Notes: generated by a model from the letters alone, not told the origin. DNA of 64,000 nt from Aeromicrobium sp. Root472D3 (GCF_001426485.1 NZ_LMET01000001.1:1185033-1249032), one strand, 5' to 3'. Shown: positions 32,013-41,580, counted from the first letter of the stretch. A program made the numbers and translations.

Positions 32013-34388
32013 TCAGGCTCCGACGTACGCCGCCAGGTGACGCGCCGTCAGCGTCGACCCGTCGGCGACCAGGTCGCGCGGCGTGCCCTCGAAGACGATG
32101 CGCCCGCCGTCGTGGCCTGCTCCGGGCCCCACGTCGATGATCCAGTCGGCGTGCGCCATGACGGCCTGGTGGTGCTCGATGACGACGACCGACGTGCCGG
32201 AGTCGACGAGGCCGTCCAGCAGGCCCAGCAGCTGCTCGACGTCGGCGAGGTGCAGACCGGTCGTCGGCTCGTCGAGCACGTAGACGCCGCCGTCGTCGGC
32301 CATCCGCACCGCGAGCTTGAGCCGTTGCCGCTCGCCGCCCGACAGGGTCGTCAGCGGCTGGCCGATCGTCAGGTAGCCGAGCCCGACGCGGGCGAGCCGT
32401 TCCAGCACCCGGTGGGCGGCGGGCAGACGTCCGTCGCCGTCGGCGAAGAAGCGCTCGGCCTCGTCGACCGACATCGTCAGCACCTCGTCGATGGTCCTGC
32501 CGCCGAACCGGTACGCCAGCACCTCGGCCTGGAAGCGTCGTCCCTCGCACGCCTCGCACGGCGCGGGTGCGGCCGCGACGATGCCGAGGTCCGAGTGGAC
32601 GACGCCGGCCCCGTTGCACACGGGGCACGCGCCCTCGGAGTTCGCGCTGAACAGCGCGGGCCTGACGCCGTTGGCCTTCGCGAACGCCTTGCGGATGGGG
32701 TCGAGCAGACCCGTGTACGTCGCGGGGTTGCTGCGGCGCGAGCCCTTGATCGGGGTCTGGTCGATCACGACGACGCCCTCGCGGCCCTGCAGGGAGCCGT
32801 GGACCAGGGAGCTCTTGCCCGAGCCCGCGACGCCGGTGACGACCGTCAGCACGCCGAGCGGCACGTCGACGTCGACGTCGCGCAGGTTGTGGGTCGACGC
32901 GCCCCGCACCTCGAGCGCGCCGGTGGGGGAGCGCACCTCGTCCTTCAGGGTGGCGCGGTCGTCGAGGTGGCGGCCGGTGAGGGTGTCGGCGGCGCGCAGG
33001 CCCTCGAGCGTCCCCTCGAAGACGATCTCGCCGCCGGCGGCACCGGCGCCCGGTCCCAGGTCGACGACGTGGTCGGCGATCGCGATGGCCTCGGGCTTGT
33101 GCTCGACGACGAGCACGGTGTTGCCCTTGTCGCGCAGGCGCAGCAGCAGCCGGTTCATCCGCTCGACGTCGTGCGGGTGCAGCCCGATCGTCGGCTCGTC
33201 GAAGACGTACGTGACGTCGGTCAGCGCCGAGCCGAGGTGGCGGATCATCTTGGTGCGCTGCGCCTCGCCCCCCGACAGCGTCCCCGCCGGACGGTCGAGC
33301 GACAGGTAGCCCAGCCCGATGTCGACGAACGAGCCGAGGGTCGCCGCGATGGCCTCGAGGAGCGGCTCGGCACCGGGCGCCTCGGTGTCGCGGATCCACG
33401 TCGCGAGGTCGCTGATCTGCAGCGCGCACAGGTCGGCGATGCTGCTGCCGCGGACCGTCGACGAGCGGGCGAGCGCGTTCAGCCGGGTGCCGTCGCAGTC
33501 GGGGCACGTCGTGAACGTGACGGCGCGCTCGACGAAGGCACGGACGTGCGGCTGCATCGCCTCGACGTCCTTGCTCAGGAACGACTTCTTGATCTGCGGG
33601 ACGATGCCGAGGTACGTCAGGTTGATGCCGTCGACCGTGATCTTGGTGGCCTCGCGGTGGAGCAGCGCATCGAGCTCCTCGGCCGTGAACGACGCGATCG
33701 GCTTGTCGCAGTCGAACAGCCCGACGCCGCGCAGGATGCGCCCCTGCCAGCCGTCCATGCTCCAGCCGGGGATCGTCAGGGCGCCCTCGTTGATCGACCT
33801 GGTCTCGTCGTACAGCGCCGTCCGGTCGATGTCGTTGACGGTGCCCCAGCCCTCGCAGCGCGGGCACATGCCCCCGACGACCGCGAAGCTGCGGCGCTCC
33901 TTGGTCTCGCGACCGCCCTTCTCGACCGTGACGGCCCCGGCGCCGGTCATCGACGCGACGTTGAACGAGAACGCCTGGGGGCCGCCGACGTGCGGCTCGC
34001 CGAACCGGCTGAACAGGATGCGCAGCATCGCGTTGACGTCGGTCGCGGTGCCGACGGTCGAGCGGGGGTCCGAGCCCATGCGCTCCTGGTCGACGACGAT
34101 CGCGGTGGTGAGGCCCGACAGCACGTCGACGTCGGGTCGCGCCGCGGAGGGCATGAAGCCCTGCACGAACGCGCTGTACGTCTCGTTGATCATGCGCTGG
34201 GACTCCGCGGCGATCGTCGCGAAGACCAGCGAGCTCTTGCCCGAGCCGGAGACCCCGGTGAAGACCGTGAGCCGCCGCTTGGGCAGCTCGACGCTGACGT
34301 CCTTGAGGTTGTTCTGCCGGGCCCCCACGACGCGGATCAGGTCGTGGCCGTCGGCGACGTGGGACGACGCTGCGGTGGGCTGGCTCAC
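32013..34388 (-). CDS. UvrA-like excinuclease ABC subunit A paralogue
   Basis: A 791-residue tandem ATPase of the UvrA family, shorter than canonical UvrA (about 950). Two Walker A motifs (GVSGSGKSSL near residue 42 and GVAGSGKSSL near 510), two signatures (LSGGEAQRTKM, LSGGERQRLKL), and Walker B (YVFDEPTIGLHPHD, YVLDEPTTGLHLAD) are intact. Zinc-finger Cys pairs are in CPRCEGWG, CPDCDGTR, CPVCNGAG and CEACEGRRF. It lacks the full UvrB-binding insert, as in UvrA2/DrrC-like proteins linked to drug or damage tolerance. The GTG start at 34388 follows GGGAG at 14 bases. Confidence 0.87.
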   Translation of the reverse strand: MSQPTAASSHVADGHDLIRVVGARQNNLKDVSVELPKRRLTVFTGVSGSGKSSLVFATIAAESQRMINETYSAFVQGFMPSAARPDVDVLSGLTTAIVVDQERMGSDPRSTVGTATDVNAMLRILFSRFGEPHVGGPQAFSFNVASMTGAGAVTVEKGGRETKERRSFAVVGGMCPRCEGWGTVNDIDRTALYDETRSINEGALTIPGWSMDGWQGRILRGVGLFDCDKPIASFTAEELDALLHREATKITVDGINLTYLGIVPQIKKSFLSKDVEAMQPHVRAFVERAVTFTTCPDCDGTRLNALARSSTVRGSSIADLCALQISDLATWIRDTEAPGAEPLLEAIAATLGSFVDIGLGYLSLDRPAGTLSGGEAQRTKMIRHLGSALTDVTYVFDEPTIGLHPHDVERMNRLLLRLRDKGNTVLVVEHKPEAIAIADHVVDLGPGAGAAGGEIVFEGTLEGLRAADTLTGRHLDDRATLKDEVRSPTGALEVRGASTHNLRDVDVDVPLGVLTVVTGVAGSGKSSLVHGSLQGREGVVVIDQTPIKGSRRSNPATYTGLLDPIRKAFAKANGVRPALFSANSEGACPVCNGAGVVHSDLGIVAAAPAPCEACEGRRFQAEVLAYRFGGRTIDEVLTMSVDEAERFFADGDGRLPAAHRVLERLARVGLGYLTIGQPLTTLSGGERQRLKLAVRMADDGGVYVLDEPTTGLHLADVEQLLGLLDGLVDSGTSVVVIEHHQAVMAHADWIIDVGPGAGHDGGRIVFEGTPRDLVADGSTLTARHLAAYVGA

Positions 34389-34496
34389 ACGGCGATGCTC
34401 CCACGCCGACACCGTCCGCCGCAGCCGTCCTGACGTCCACGGCGCGGGGCGACATCCGACCGTGAGTGCTGCGGTCCGCCCCGGGCCCGGGGCGGA

Positions 34497-34502
34497 TACG
34501 CT
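34497..34502 (+). promoter_or_regulatory. -10 box (TACGCT) of leaderless pyrD
   Basis: TACGCT ends 6 bases before the GTG at 34509. No Shine-Dalgarno is present, so the mRNA is probably leaderless. Confidence 0.55.
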
Positions 34503-34508
34503 GCGGTC

Positions 34509-35534
34509 GTGGTCTATCGCACCCTGTTCGACGTCGTCTTCCGCTCGATGGACCCCGAGAAGGCGCACGAGCGCGGCTTCCTCGCGATCCGTGCGGGCCG
34601 CCCCGTCACGCGTCACGCGTTCGCGCAGACCCGTGCGCCCCGCACCGTCATGGGCATCGAGTTCCCGAACGGCTTCGGGCTGGCGGCGGGCTTCGACAAG
34701 AACGCACGGTCCGTCCCCGGCCTGCTGGCGCTGGGGTTCGGCCACGTCGAGATCGGCACCGTCACGGCCCGCGCCCAGCCCGGCAACCCACGGCCCCGGC
34801 TGTTCCGCCTGGTCGACGACCGCGCGATCGTCAACCGCATGGGCTTCAACAACGACGGCGCCGCCGAGGTGGCCGCCCGGCTGCACCGCCTGCGCCGGAC
34901 GGCGGCGGGGCGCGACGCCGTCATCGGGGTCAACATCGGCAAGACCAAGCTCGTCGAGCCGGCCGACGCCGTCGCCGACTACGTCGAGAGCGCCCGGCTG
35001 CTCGCGCCCTTCGCGAGCTACCTCGTCGTCAACGTGTCGTCGCCCAACACCCCCGGCCTGCGCGACCTGCAGGCCGTCGACGAGCTGCGCCCCCTGCTCG
35101 CGGCCGTCAAGGACGTCGCCGACCGCACGCCGGGCGGCCGTGTCCCGCTCCTGGTCAAGATCGCGCCCGACCTCGCCGACGCGGACGTCGACGCGGTGGC
35201 GGACCTGGCGCTCGAGCTGGGCCTAGACGGCATCAGCGCGACCAACACGACGATCGCGCGTCCCGCGTCGCTGCTGACCGAGCGGTCCGTCGTCGACGCG
35301 GCGGGGGCGGGCGGTCTCTCGGGCCCGGTGCTGGCCGAGCGGGCCACCGAGGTGCTCGTGCGGCTGCGGCAGCGGGTCGGCGACGGCCTCGCGATCATCG
35401 CGGTCGGCGGCGTCACGACGCCCGACGACGTCCGGGCACGGCTCGCGGCCGGGGCCGACCTCGTGCAGGGCTACACGGGCTTCGTCTACGAGGGCCCGGC
35501 CTGGCCGTCGCGGCTCGCGGCGGCCACGGCGTGA
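34509..35534 (+). CDS. pyrD: Quinone-dependent dihydroorotate dehydrogenase
   Basis: A 341-residue class 2 enzyme that oxidises dihydroorotate to orotate with quinone, in pyrimidine synthesis. It carries [45 protein letters not shown], the FMN/substrate motif [25 protein letters not shown] with the catalytic Ser, [16 protein letters not shown] and GLSGPVL in the proper order. The N-terminal [27 protein letters not shown] is the class-2 membrane-associating segment. Starts at GTG 34509. Confidence 0.96.
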   Translation: MVYRTLFDVVFRSMDPEKAHERGFLAIRAGRPVTRHAFAQTRAPRTVMGIEFPNGFGLAAGFDKNARSVPGLLALGFGHVEIGTVTARAQPGNPRPRLFRLVDDRAIVNRMGFNNDGAAEVAARLHRLRRTAAGRDAVIGVNIGKTKLVEPADAVADYVESARLLAPFASYLVVNVSSPNTPGLRDLQAVDELRPLLAAVKDVADRTPGGRVPLLVKIAPDLADADVDAVADLALELGLDGISATNTTIARPASLLTERSVVDAAGAGGLSGPVLAERATEVLVRLRQRVGDGLAIIAVGGVTTPDDVRARLAAGADLVQGYTGFVYEGPAWPSRLAAATA

Positions 35535-35596
35535 GGCCGGAATTCGCCGGGTTCCCGGGCCCTGGGACGGGACGTCGACGAACCTCGACCCCCGAT

Positions 35597-35626
35597 TTCG
35601 TGTCCGGGCCCGCGACCCTGTATGTT
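35597..35626 (+). promoter_or_regulatory. Candidate promoter of the tRNA-Thr/tRNA-Met/rpmG cluster
   Basis: TTCGTG (35597-35602), 18 bases, TATGTT (35621-35626). The -10 is close to consensus and lies 13 bases before the tRNA; the -35 is weak. Confidence 0.4.
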
Positions 35627-35639
35627 TGAGCGTCGGCAC

Positions 35640-35712
35640 GCCCCTTTAGCTCAGTCGGCAGAGCGTTTCCATGGTAAGGAAAAGGTCTACGGTTCGATTC
35701 CGTAAAGGGGCT
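35640..35712 (+). tRNA. tRNA-Thr (anticodon GGT)
   Basis: A 73-base cloverleaf: acceptor GCCCCTT/AAGGGGC, D-arm GCTC/GAGC, anticodon stem TTTCC/GGAAA with loop ATGGTAA (anticodon GGT), T-arm TACGG/CCGTA with TTCGATT. It reads ACC/ACU codons. Confidence 0.95.
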
Positions 35713-35777
35713 CTGGAATCGCAGCACTGCGCCCGCAGGGTCGCGAGTCCGTCGGGCAAGAGGAAACTCGCGTCCGT

Positions 35778-35851
35778 GGCTGGGTAGCTCAGTCGGTTAG
35801 AGCACACGACTCATAATCGTGGGGTCGCGGGTTCGAGTCCCGCCCCAGCTA
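35778..35851 (+). tRNA. tRNA-Met (anticodon CAT)
   Basis: A 74-base cloverleaf: acceptor GGCTGGG/CCCAGCT (last pair G-T), D-arm GCTC/GAGC, anticodon stem CACGA/TCGTG with loop CTCATAA (anticodon CAT), T-arm GCGGG/CCCGC. The first pair and the absence of the initiator three G-C pairs (GGG/CCC) in the anticodon stem point to elongator tRNA-Met; tRNA-Ile2 (lysidine-modified CAT) cannot be excluded. Confidence 0.93.
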
Positions 35852-35935
35852 CCGCACGATCACACCGGCACTTCGACACCGGCACGGCAACACACCGGCA
35901 CCACGTCAGCGACATCGACCAAGAAGAGGCACCCC

Positions 35936-36106
35936 GTGGCCAGCAAGAGCTCAGACGTTCGTCCCAAGATCACCTTGGCCTGCACCGAGTGCAAGGAACG
36001 CAACTACATCACCAAGAAGAACCGTCGCAACGATCCCGACCGCATGGATCTGATGAAGTTCTGCCCGCGTGACAAGCGCCACACGCTGCACCGCGAGACC
36101 CGCTGA
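35936..36106 (+). CDS. rpmG: 50S ribosomal protein L33
   Basis: A 56-residue ribosomal protein L33 ([46 protein letters not shown]...). CxEC is present (CTEC) and a third Cys (FCPRD), but the fourth zinc ligand of C+ forms (CPRC) is replaced by Asp. It lies just downstream of the two tRNAs, an arrangement common in actinobacteria. The GTG has an AGAGG site. Confidence 0.95.
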   Translation: MASKSSDVRPKITLACTECKERNYITKKNRRNDPDRMDLMKFCPRDKRHTLHRETR

Positions 36107-36120
36107 CCCTGGTGTCCGGT

Positions 36121-36160
36121 ACGAAGGCCCCCGCTGCTGACGGCAGCCGGGGGCCTTCGT
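36121..36160 (+). terminator. Terminator after rpmG
   Basis: A 12-base perfect stem (ACGAAGGCCCCC at 36121-36132 and its complement at 36149-36160), extended by GCTGC/GCAGC inside, with TCATT following. It separates rpmG from the murB promoter. Confidence 0.8.
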
Positions 36161-36170
36161 CATTGCCTGC

Positions 36171-36176
36171 TAGCGT
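36171..36176 (+). promoter_or_regulatory. -10 box (TAGCGT) of leaderless murB
   Basis: TAGCGT ends 7 bases before the ATG at 36184, with no Shine-Dalgarno between. This spacing suggests a leaderless mRNA. Confidence 0.55.
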
Positions 36177-36183
36177 CGCCGCC

Positions 36184-37203
36184 ATGCGCCTCGCCGACCT
36201 GACGACCCTGCACCTGGGAGGGCCCGCGCGGGCCGTCATCGACGCCACCTCCGAGCAGCACCTCGTCGACACCGTCCGGATCGCCGACGAGGCCGGCGAC
36301 GCCCTGCTGGTCGTCGGCGGCGGCAGCAACCTCGTGGTCTCCGACGACGGCGTCGACGGCACGGTCGTGCGGGTCCTGACGCGGGGCATCGCGGTCGACG
36401 GCGACGCGTGCAGCGGCGCGACGGTCACGGTCGCCGCCGGCGAGCCGTGGGACGTGTTCGTCGCCCACGCCGTCGAGCAGGGGTGGGTCGGTGTCGAGGC
36501 GCTCGCGGGCATTCCCGGCTCGACGGGCGCTACCCCCGTGCAGAACGTCGGCGCCTACGGCCAGGACGTCTCGCAGACGATCGCCTCGGTCCGCACGTAC
36601 GACCGCTACGACCGCCGCATCCGGACGTTCGCGGCCGCCGACTGCGACTTCTCCTACCGCCACAGTCGCTTCAAGGCCGAGCCGCAGCGGTACGTCGTCC
36701 TGTCGGTCACGTTCCAGCTCGCGTTCGGCGACCTCGGCACGCCGGTCGTCTACGGCGAGCTGGCCCGCGCGCTCGGCATCGAGGTCGGCGACCGGGCGTC
36801 CGCCGCGGCGGTGCGCGACGCGGTGCTGGCGCTGCGCCGCGGCAAGGGCATGGTCATCGACCCCGCCGACCACGACACGTGGAGCGCCGGCTCGTTCTTC
36901 ACCAACCCGCTGCTGTCGCCCGACCAGGCCGCGGCGCTGCCCGCCGACGCGCCGCGCTTCGAGCAGCCCGACGGATCGGTCAAGACCAGCGCCGCCTGGC
37001 TGATCGACCACGCGGGCTTCGTCAAGGGTCACGGCTCGGCCGGCGTGGCGCTGTCGACCAAGCACACGCTGGCGCTGACCAACCGCGGCGACGGCACCAC
37101 CGCGGCGCTGCTCGACCTGGCCCGCGAGGTCCGTGACGGCGTGCAGCGCGCCTACGGCGTCACGCTCGTCAACGAGCCCGTGCTCGTGGGCTGCTCGCTC
37201 TAG
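36184..37203 (+). CDS. murB: UDP-N-acetylmuramate dehydrogenase
   Basis: A 339-residue FAD enzyme that makes UDP-MurNAc by reducing the enolpyruvyl ether in peptidoglycan synthesis. The FAD-binding GGGSNLVVSD and GIPGSTGATPVQNVGAYGQDV motifs, the SYRHSRFK tract (Tyr and Arg for substrate), and NPLLS are in order. Start at 36184 fits a -10 box 7 bases upstream. Its stop overlaps the stop of the converging downstream gene. Confidence 0.95.
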   Translation: MRLADLTTLHLGGPARAVIDATSEQHLVDTVRIADEAGDALLVVGGGSNLVVSDDGVDGTVVRVLTRGIAVDGDACSGATVTVAAGEPWDVFVAHAVEQGWVGVEALAGIPGSTGATPVQNVGAYGQDVSQTIASVRTYDRYDRRIRTFAAADCDFSYRHSRFKAEPQRYVVLSVTFQLAFGDLGTPVVYGELARALGIEVGDRASAAAVRDAVLALRRGKGMVIDPADHDTWSAGSFFTNPLLSPDQAAALPADAPRFEQPDGSVKTSAAWLIDHAGFVKGHGSAGVALSTKHTLALTNRGDGTTAALLDLAREVRDGVQRAYGVTLVNEPVLVGCSL

Positions 37204-37679
37204 CGGGTCGACAGCGACCCGAGCGCGCCGACCACCGACTCGTACGAGTCGTAGTCGTCGTCCCAGAAGCCGTCGACCGTCATCGACAGGACGACCAGGA
37301 CGACGATCGCCGCGATCGCGAGCACCAGCAGCACCGTGCCGATGATGCCCAGGATCTTGCCCGCCGAGGCCTCTCCGCGTCCGTCGAGGGCACCGTTGCT
37401 GGCGTCGATCTCGCGCTCGGCCTTGGCGCCCATGTACCAGGCGAACGGCGCCATGAGCACCGGCACGGCGCAGATGAACGCTCCCGACACCGAGACGATG
37501 CCCAGCACCATCGCGGTCGTCGCGTCGTTGTGCTTGCGGCGGGCGTAGGGGTACGCGCCCGGCGGGGGAGGGAAGCCGGCGCCGGGCGTCGGGGGCGGGT
37601 AGGCCGATCCCGCGGGCGGCTGCTGCGCGTACGGCGACGGGTCGCCCGCGGCGTCACCGGGTCGGGGTGTCTCGCTCAT
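37200..37679 (-). CDS. DUF4190-like membrane protein
   Basis: A 159-residue protein. The first 45 residues are Pro/Gly/Tyr-rich (YAQQPPAGSAYPPPTPG...PYARRK), then two hydrophobic segments (TAMVLGIVSVSGAFICAVPVLMAPFAWYMG and AGKILGIIGTVLLVLAIAAIVVLVVLSM) with the typical DUF4190 spacing, and an acidic tail. It probably resides in the cytoplasmic membrane with the Pro-rich part facing the cytoplasm. Function unknown. Converges on murB; the two stop codons overlap. Confidence 0.85.
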   Translation of the reverse strand: MSETPRPGDAAGDPSPYAQQPPAGSAYPPPTPGAGFPPPPGAYPYARRKHNDATTAMVLGIVSVSGAFICAVPVLMAPFAWYMGAKAEREIDASNGALDGRGEASAGKILGIIGTVLLVLAIAAIVVLVVLSMTVDGFWDDDYDSYESVVGALGSLSTR

Positions 37680-37731
37680 GGCGTCAGCCTGCCACAGGGC
37701 AGGTGCGCCCGGACGGTCTCGGGCGCCGCGG

Positions 37732-38802
37732 TCAGCCGGGAGCGGGAAGGTCGCCGTCGCCGCCGGCGACCCACGTGTCGACGTTCGCGAGCGACGCCGC
37801 GACGAGGTCGGACGGGGCGTACGACCGACGGATCGACATGCGGGCCAGCTCGGCCAGCTCGACGTCGGAGAAGTCCTGGGCGGCGCGCAGGACGGCGTAC
37901 TGCCCTCCGAGGCGCGAGCCGAACAGCAGCGGGTCGTCGGCGCCGAGGGCGACGTCGATGCCGGCCGCCGTGAGCGTGCGGACGGGCACCTCCTCGAGCG
38001 TCGCGTAGACGCCGAGCGAGACGTTGGACGTCGGGCAGACCTCGAGCGCGACGCCCGACTCGGCCAGACGCCCCAGCACCGCCTCGCTCTCGGCGGCGCG
38101 CACGCCGTGACCGAGCCGGTGGGGGTGCAGGTGGTCGAGGCACTGCGTGACGTGGGCGGGCCCGCGCAGCTCGCCGCCGTGCGGGACGAGGGCCAGCCCG
38201 GCGCGCTCGGCGATCGCGAAGGCCGGTCCGAACGCCGTCGTGTCGCCGCGCCGCTCGTCGTTCGAGAGGCCGAAGCCGATGACCCCGCGCCCCGCGTACT
38301 GCGCGGCCAGCCGCGCCAGCGTGCGGGCGTCGAGGGGGTGACGGGTGCGGTTGGCCGCGACGACCAGACCCATGCCGATGCCGGCCTTCTCGCCGGCCTC
38401 GCGGACCGCGTCGATGACCAGGTCGGTGAAGGCCGTGATGCCGCCGAACCGGGCGCCGTACCCCGAGGGGTCGACCTGGATCTCGGTCCAGACCGATCCG
38501 TCGGCGGCGTCGTCGAGGGCCGCCTCGAGCACGAGACGGCGGACGTCCTCCTCGGTCCGCAGCACGGAGCGGGCGACGTCGTACAGGCGCTGGAAGCGGA
38601 ACCAGCCCTTCTCGTCCATCGTGCTGAGCTCGGGCGGCCACTCGTCGGTCAGCGAGGGCGGCAGGCGGATGCCGTCGCGCTCGGCGAGCTCGAGCAGCGT
38701 CCCGTGCCGCATCGAGCCCGTGAAGTGCAGGTGCAGGTGCGCCTTGGGCAGGGCCGCCAGGGGGCGGACGGCGTCGCGACCCGGCGTCGCGCCGTCGGTC
38801 AT
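37732..38802 (-). CDS. Adenosine deaminase family protein
   Basis: A 356-residue metal-dependent deaminase. The N-terminal HxH is AHLHLHFTGS (LHLH), VPHGGE corresponds to HAGE, RLGHG and VCPTSNV are the zinc/substrate motifs, and GADDPLLFG corresponds to the (S/T)DDP motif. The usual GFDLAGDE is GFGLSNDE, so the subfamily may deaminate a different purine or another amine. A possible -10 box (CAGGAT) ends 6 bases before its ATG on the minus strand, again suggesting a leaderless mRNA. Confidence 0.87.
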   Translation of the reverse strand: MTDGATPGRDAVRPLAALPKAHLHLHFTGSMRHGTLLELAERDGIRLPPSLTDEWPPELSTMDEKGWFRFQRLYDVARSVLRTEEDVRRLVLEAALDDAADGSVWTEIQVDPSGYGARFGGITAFTDLVIDAVREAGEKAGIGMGLVVAANRTRHPLDARTLARLAAQYAGRGVIGFGLSNDERRGDTTAFGPAFAIAERAGLALVPHGGELRGPAHVTQCLDHLHPHRLGHGVRAAESEAVLGRLAESGVALEVCPTSNVSLGVYATLEEVPVRTLTAAGIDVALGADDPLLFGSRLGGQYAVLRAAQDFSDVELAELARMSIRRSYAPSDLVAASLANVDTWVAGGDGDLPAPG

Positions 38803-38917
38803 CGGGTGATCCTGTCCGCTCGATCCTGCATCCGGCCATCCTGCCAGTCGCCGTGCGCGCGGTCGCCGCGCCTCGGTTCGACGAGGCGACGTGCCACCGC
38901 GTACACTTGACGGACCG

Positions 38918-38929
38918 GTGAATATTCAC
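38918..38929. repeat. AT-rich 12-base palindrome upstream of tRNA-Trp
   Basis: GTGAATATTCAC is a perfect palindrome in GC-rich DNA, 50 bases upstream of tRNA-Trp, directly after a TTGACG element (38907-38912). It may be a regulatory site. Confidence 0.35.
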
Positions 38930-38979
38930 TCTGAATCGTCATGCCCGCAAGTGGGTGCGGCGACGAGCGAAATTGACTG

Positions 38980-39052
38980 AGGGCACTAGCTCAACTGGTA
39001 GAGCATCGGTCTCCAAAACCGAAGGTTGGGGGTTCAAGTCCCTCGTGCCCTG
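38980..39052 (+). tRNA. tRNA-Trp (anticodon CCA)
   Basis: A 73-base cloverleaf: acceptor AGGGCAC/GTGCCCT, D-arm GCTC/GAGC, anticodon stem TCGGT/ACCGA with loop CTCCAAA (anticodon CCA), T-arm GGGGG/CCCTC-type with TTCAAGT. It is just upstream of secE, as in many actinobacteria. Confidence 0.95.
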
Positions 39053-39113
39053 CGAGACATCACGACACCGCGACATCACACACCGAGCATCTTGAGAAGT
39101 ACGAAGGAGTCCC

Positions 39114-39335
39114 GTGAGCGACCGTCACGAGCTGGCCGGCACGTCCGGCAAACGCACGTCGCCGATCACGTTCTACCGACAGGTGATCGCCGAGCTCCGC
39201 AAGGTGGTCTGGCCGACGCGTCCGCAGGTCGTCAACTACTTCTGGGTCGTCCTGGTGTTCGTGCTCGTCATGATGGCGATCGTCGCCGGGCTCGACTACG
39301 GCTTCGGCCAGCTGTCGTTCAAGATCTTCGCCTAG
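39114..39335 (+). CDS. secE: Preprotein translocase subunit SecE
   Basis: A 73-residue single-span SecE ([37 protein letters not shown]). The conserved LRKVVWPTR precedes the membrane helix. SecE is an essential part of the SecYEG channel. The GTG has a GAAGGAG site 6 bases upstream. It is followed after 55 bases by nusG, the usual order. Confidence 0.95.
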   Translation: MSDRHELAGTSGKRTSPITFYRQVIAELRKVVWPTRPQVVNYFWVVLVFVLVMMAIVAGLDYGFGQLSFKIFA

Positions 39336-39390
39336 CCGGGGCCGACGCCCCGCCCCGCCTCACGGCACCCACCCGCATCAAAGGATCACA

Positions 39391-40185
39391 GTGACTCAAG
39401 GTTACGAAGACAACGTCGACGTGGACTCCATCGACGCTCCCGTCGAGGAGACGTCCGGCGTCGACGCGACCGAGGCCGCCGAGCCCGTCGTCCAGGACGA
39501 CGACGCGATCGAGTCCTCCACCGAGCAGGCCGACGACGAGTCCGGCGACGACGAGTCCGCCGAGGACGCGCCGGTCGACGCCCTGCAGGAGTTCAAGGAC
39601 CGTCTGTACAGCCAGATCGGCGACTGGTACGTCGTCCACACGTACTCCGGCATGGAGAAGCGCGTGAAGTCGAACCTCGAGAACCGGGTCACCTCGCTCA
39701 ACGCCGAGGACTTCATCTTCGAGGTCGTCGTCCCGACCGAAGAGGTCGCCGAGATCAAGAACGGCCAGCGCAAGCTGGTCAAGCGCACGGTCCTGCCCGG
39801 CTACGTCCTGGTCCGCATGGACCTCACCGACGAGTCGTGGGGCGTCGTGCGCCACACCCCGTCCGTCACGGGCTTCGTGGGCAACTCCCACCAGCCCGTG
39901 CCCCTCAGTCTTGCCGAGGTCGAGAGCATGCTCGCCCCGGCAGTGGAGGCCGAGGTCGCAACCGCGGCCGACGCCCCCGACCAGCAGCAGACGAAGGCCG
40001 CCAAGGTCGAGTTCTCCGACTTCGCCGTCGCGGACTCCGTCATGGTCGTCGATGGACCGTTCGCCACGCTGCACGCGACCATCACCGAGATCAACATCGA
40101 TGCACAGAGGGTCAAGGCCCTCGTGGAGATCTTCGGTCGCGAGACCCCGGTCGAGCTCAGCTTCACCCAGATCCAGAAGGTCTGA
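39391..40185 (+). CDS. nusG: Transcription termination/antitermination protein NusG
   Basis: A 264-residue NusG. A disordered acidic N-terminal extension of about 68 residues (to ...[14 protein letters not shown]), typical of actinobacteria, precedes the NGN domain ([55 protein letters not shown]) and the KOW domain ([44 protein letters not shown]). It links RNA polymerase with ribosome and Rho. GTG start at 39391. Confidence 0.95.
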   Translation: MTQGYEDNVDVDSIDAPVEETSGVDATEAAEPVVQDDDAIESSTEQADDESGDDESAEDAPVDALQEFKDRLYSQIGDWYVVHTYSGMEKRVKSNLENRVTSLNAEDFIFEVVVPTEEVAEIKNGQRKLVKRTVLPGYVLVRMDLTDESWGVVRHTPSVTGFVGNSHQPVPLSLAEVESMLAPAVEAEVATAADAPDQQQTKAAKVEFSDFAVADSVMVVDGPFATLHATITEINIDAQRVKALVEIFGRETPVELSFTQIQKV

Positions 40186-40258
40186 GCCGCCCGCACGCGC
40201 CGGCTGAGCCCCGCTCGGCCACGCACCACCAGCACCACTCATCAAAAGGACCCGAGAA

Positions 40259-40687
40259 ATGCCTCCCAAGAAGAAAGTCGCAGCCATCGTCAAGGTGCAG
40301 CTGCAGGCCGGTATGGCCAACCCGGCACCGCCCGTCGGTACCGCGCTCGGCCCGCACGGCGTCAACATCATGGAGTTCTGCAAGGCCTACAACGCGGCCA
40401 CGGAAGCCATGCGCGGAAACGTCGTCCCGGTCGAGATCACGATCTACGAGGACCGCACCTTCAGCTTCGTCACCAAGACGCCGCCCGCGGCCGAGCTGAT
40501 CAAGAAGGCCGCCGGTCTGAGCAAGGGCTCGGCCGTGCCGCACACCGACAAGGTCGGCAAGATCTCCAAGGACCAGATCCGCGAGATCGCCACGACCAAG
40601 CTCCCCGACCTCAACGCGACCGACATCGACGCCGCGATGAAGATCGTCGAGGGCACCGCCCGCTCGATGGGCGTCACGACGGACTGA
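40259..40687 (+). CDS. rplK: 50S ribosomal protein L11
   Basis: A 142-residue L11 with the full N-terminal ([38 protein letters not shown]) and RNA-binding C-terminal domains ([42 protein letters not shown]). It forms the GTPase-associated centre with 23S rRNA and is the target of thiostrepton-type antibiotics. Followed by rplA. Confidence 0.97.
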   Translation: MPPKKKVAAIVKVQLQAGMANPAPPVGTALGPHGVNIMEFCKAYNAATEAMRGNVVPVEITIYEDRTFSFVTKTPPAAELIKKAAGLSKGSAVPHTDKVGKISKDQIREIATTKLPDLNATDIDAAMKIVEGTARSMGVTTD

Positions 40688-40781
40688 CGTCCGCCTCGCA
40701 CCACACACCGCACCACTAGTGGCAGGGCCGGCTGGGCCCGTACCGACCACGACTGGTCACGACGAAGAAGGATCACCAGAG

Positions 40782-41495
40782 ATGGCACAGCACAGCAAGG
40801 CGTACCGCGAGGTCGCCGAGAAGATCGACAAGGACAACCTCTACACCCCCCTCCAGGCCACGACGCTGGCCAAGGAGTCGGGCAGCAAGAAGTACGACTC
40901 GACGGTGGACGTCTCCATGCGTCTGGGCGTCGACCCCCGCAAGGCCGACCAGATGGTGCGCGGCACCGTCAACCTCCCGCACGGCACGGGCAAGACCGCA
41001 CGGGTCCTGGTCTTCGCCACCGGCGCCAACGCCGACGCCGCTCGTGAGGCCGGAGCCGACTTCGTCGGTTCGGACGACATGGTCGAGAAGGTCAGCGGCG
41101 GGTGGCTCGACTTCGACGCCGTCGTCGCGACGCCCGACATGATGGGCAAGGTCGGTCGCCTGGGTCGCGTGCTCGGCCCCCGCAACCTGATGCCGAACCC
41201 GAAGACGGGCACCGTCACGCCCGACGTGGCCAAGGCCGTCGGCGACATCAAGGGCGGCAAGATCGAGTTCCGCGTCGATCGTCACGCCAACCTGCACTTC
41301 GTGATCGGCAAGGCCTCGTTCTCGGCCGAGCAGCTCGCCGAGAACTACGGCGCGGCCCTCGACGAGGTCCTGCGCATCAAGCCGGCCAGCTCGAAGGGTC
41401 GCTACGTCAAGAAGATCACGGTGTCGACGACCAACGGTCCCGGCGTCCCCGTCGATCCCAACCGCACCAAGAACTACGCGGCCGACGAGTCCTGA
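40782..41495 (+). CDS. rplA: 50S ribosomal protein L1
   Basis: A 237-residue L1 ([32 protein letters not shown]...), with the typical [35 protein letters not shown] motif. It binds 23S rRNA at the L1 stalk and may repress its own mRNA. ATG 40782 with GAAGAAGGATC upstream. Follows rplK in the same operon. Confidence 0.97.
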   Translation: MAQHSKAYREVAEKIDKDNLYTPLQATTLAKESGSKKYDSTVDVSMRLGVDPRKADQMVRGTVNLPHGTGKTARVLVFATGANADAAREAGADFVGSDDMVEKVSGGWLDFDAVVATPDMMGKVGRLGRVLGPRNLMPNPKTGTVTPDVAKAVGDIKGGKIEFRVDRHANLHFVIGKASFSAEQLAENYGAALDEVLRIKPASSKGRYVKKITVSTTNGPGVPVDPNRTKNYAADES

Positions 41496-41511
41496 CGCCC
41501 GCGAGTCACCC

Positions 41512-41548
41512 GGACGCCCCCGCAGCCCCCGTGGCCGCGGGGGCGTCC
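41512..41548 (+). terminator. Terminator after rplA
   Basis: GGACGCCCCCGC (41512-41523) pairs perfectly with its complement (41537-41548), a 12-base stem with a 13-base loop. It separates the rplKA unit from the rplJL promoter. Confidence 0.75.
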
Positions 41549-41580
41549 TGCGTCCGCAGCCGTCCCGCCGACGGGGCGAT

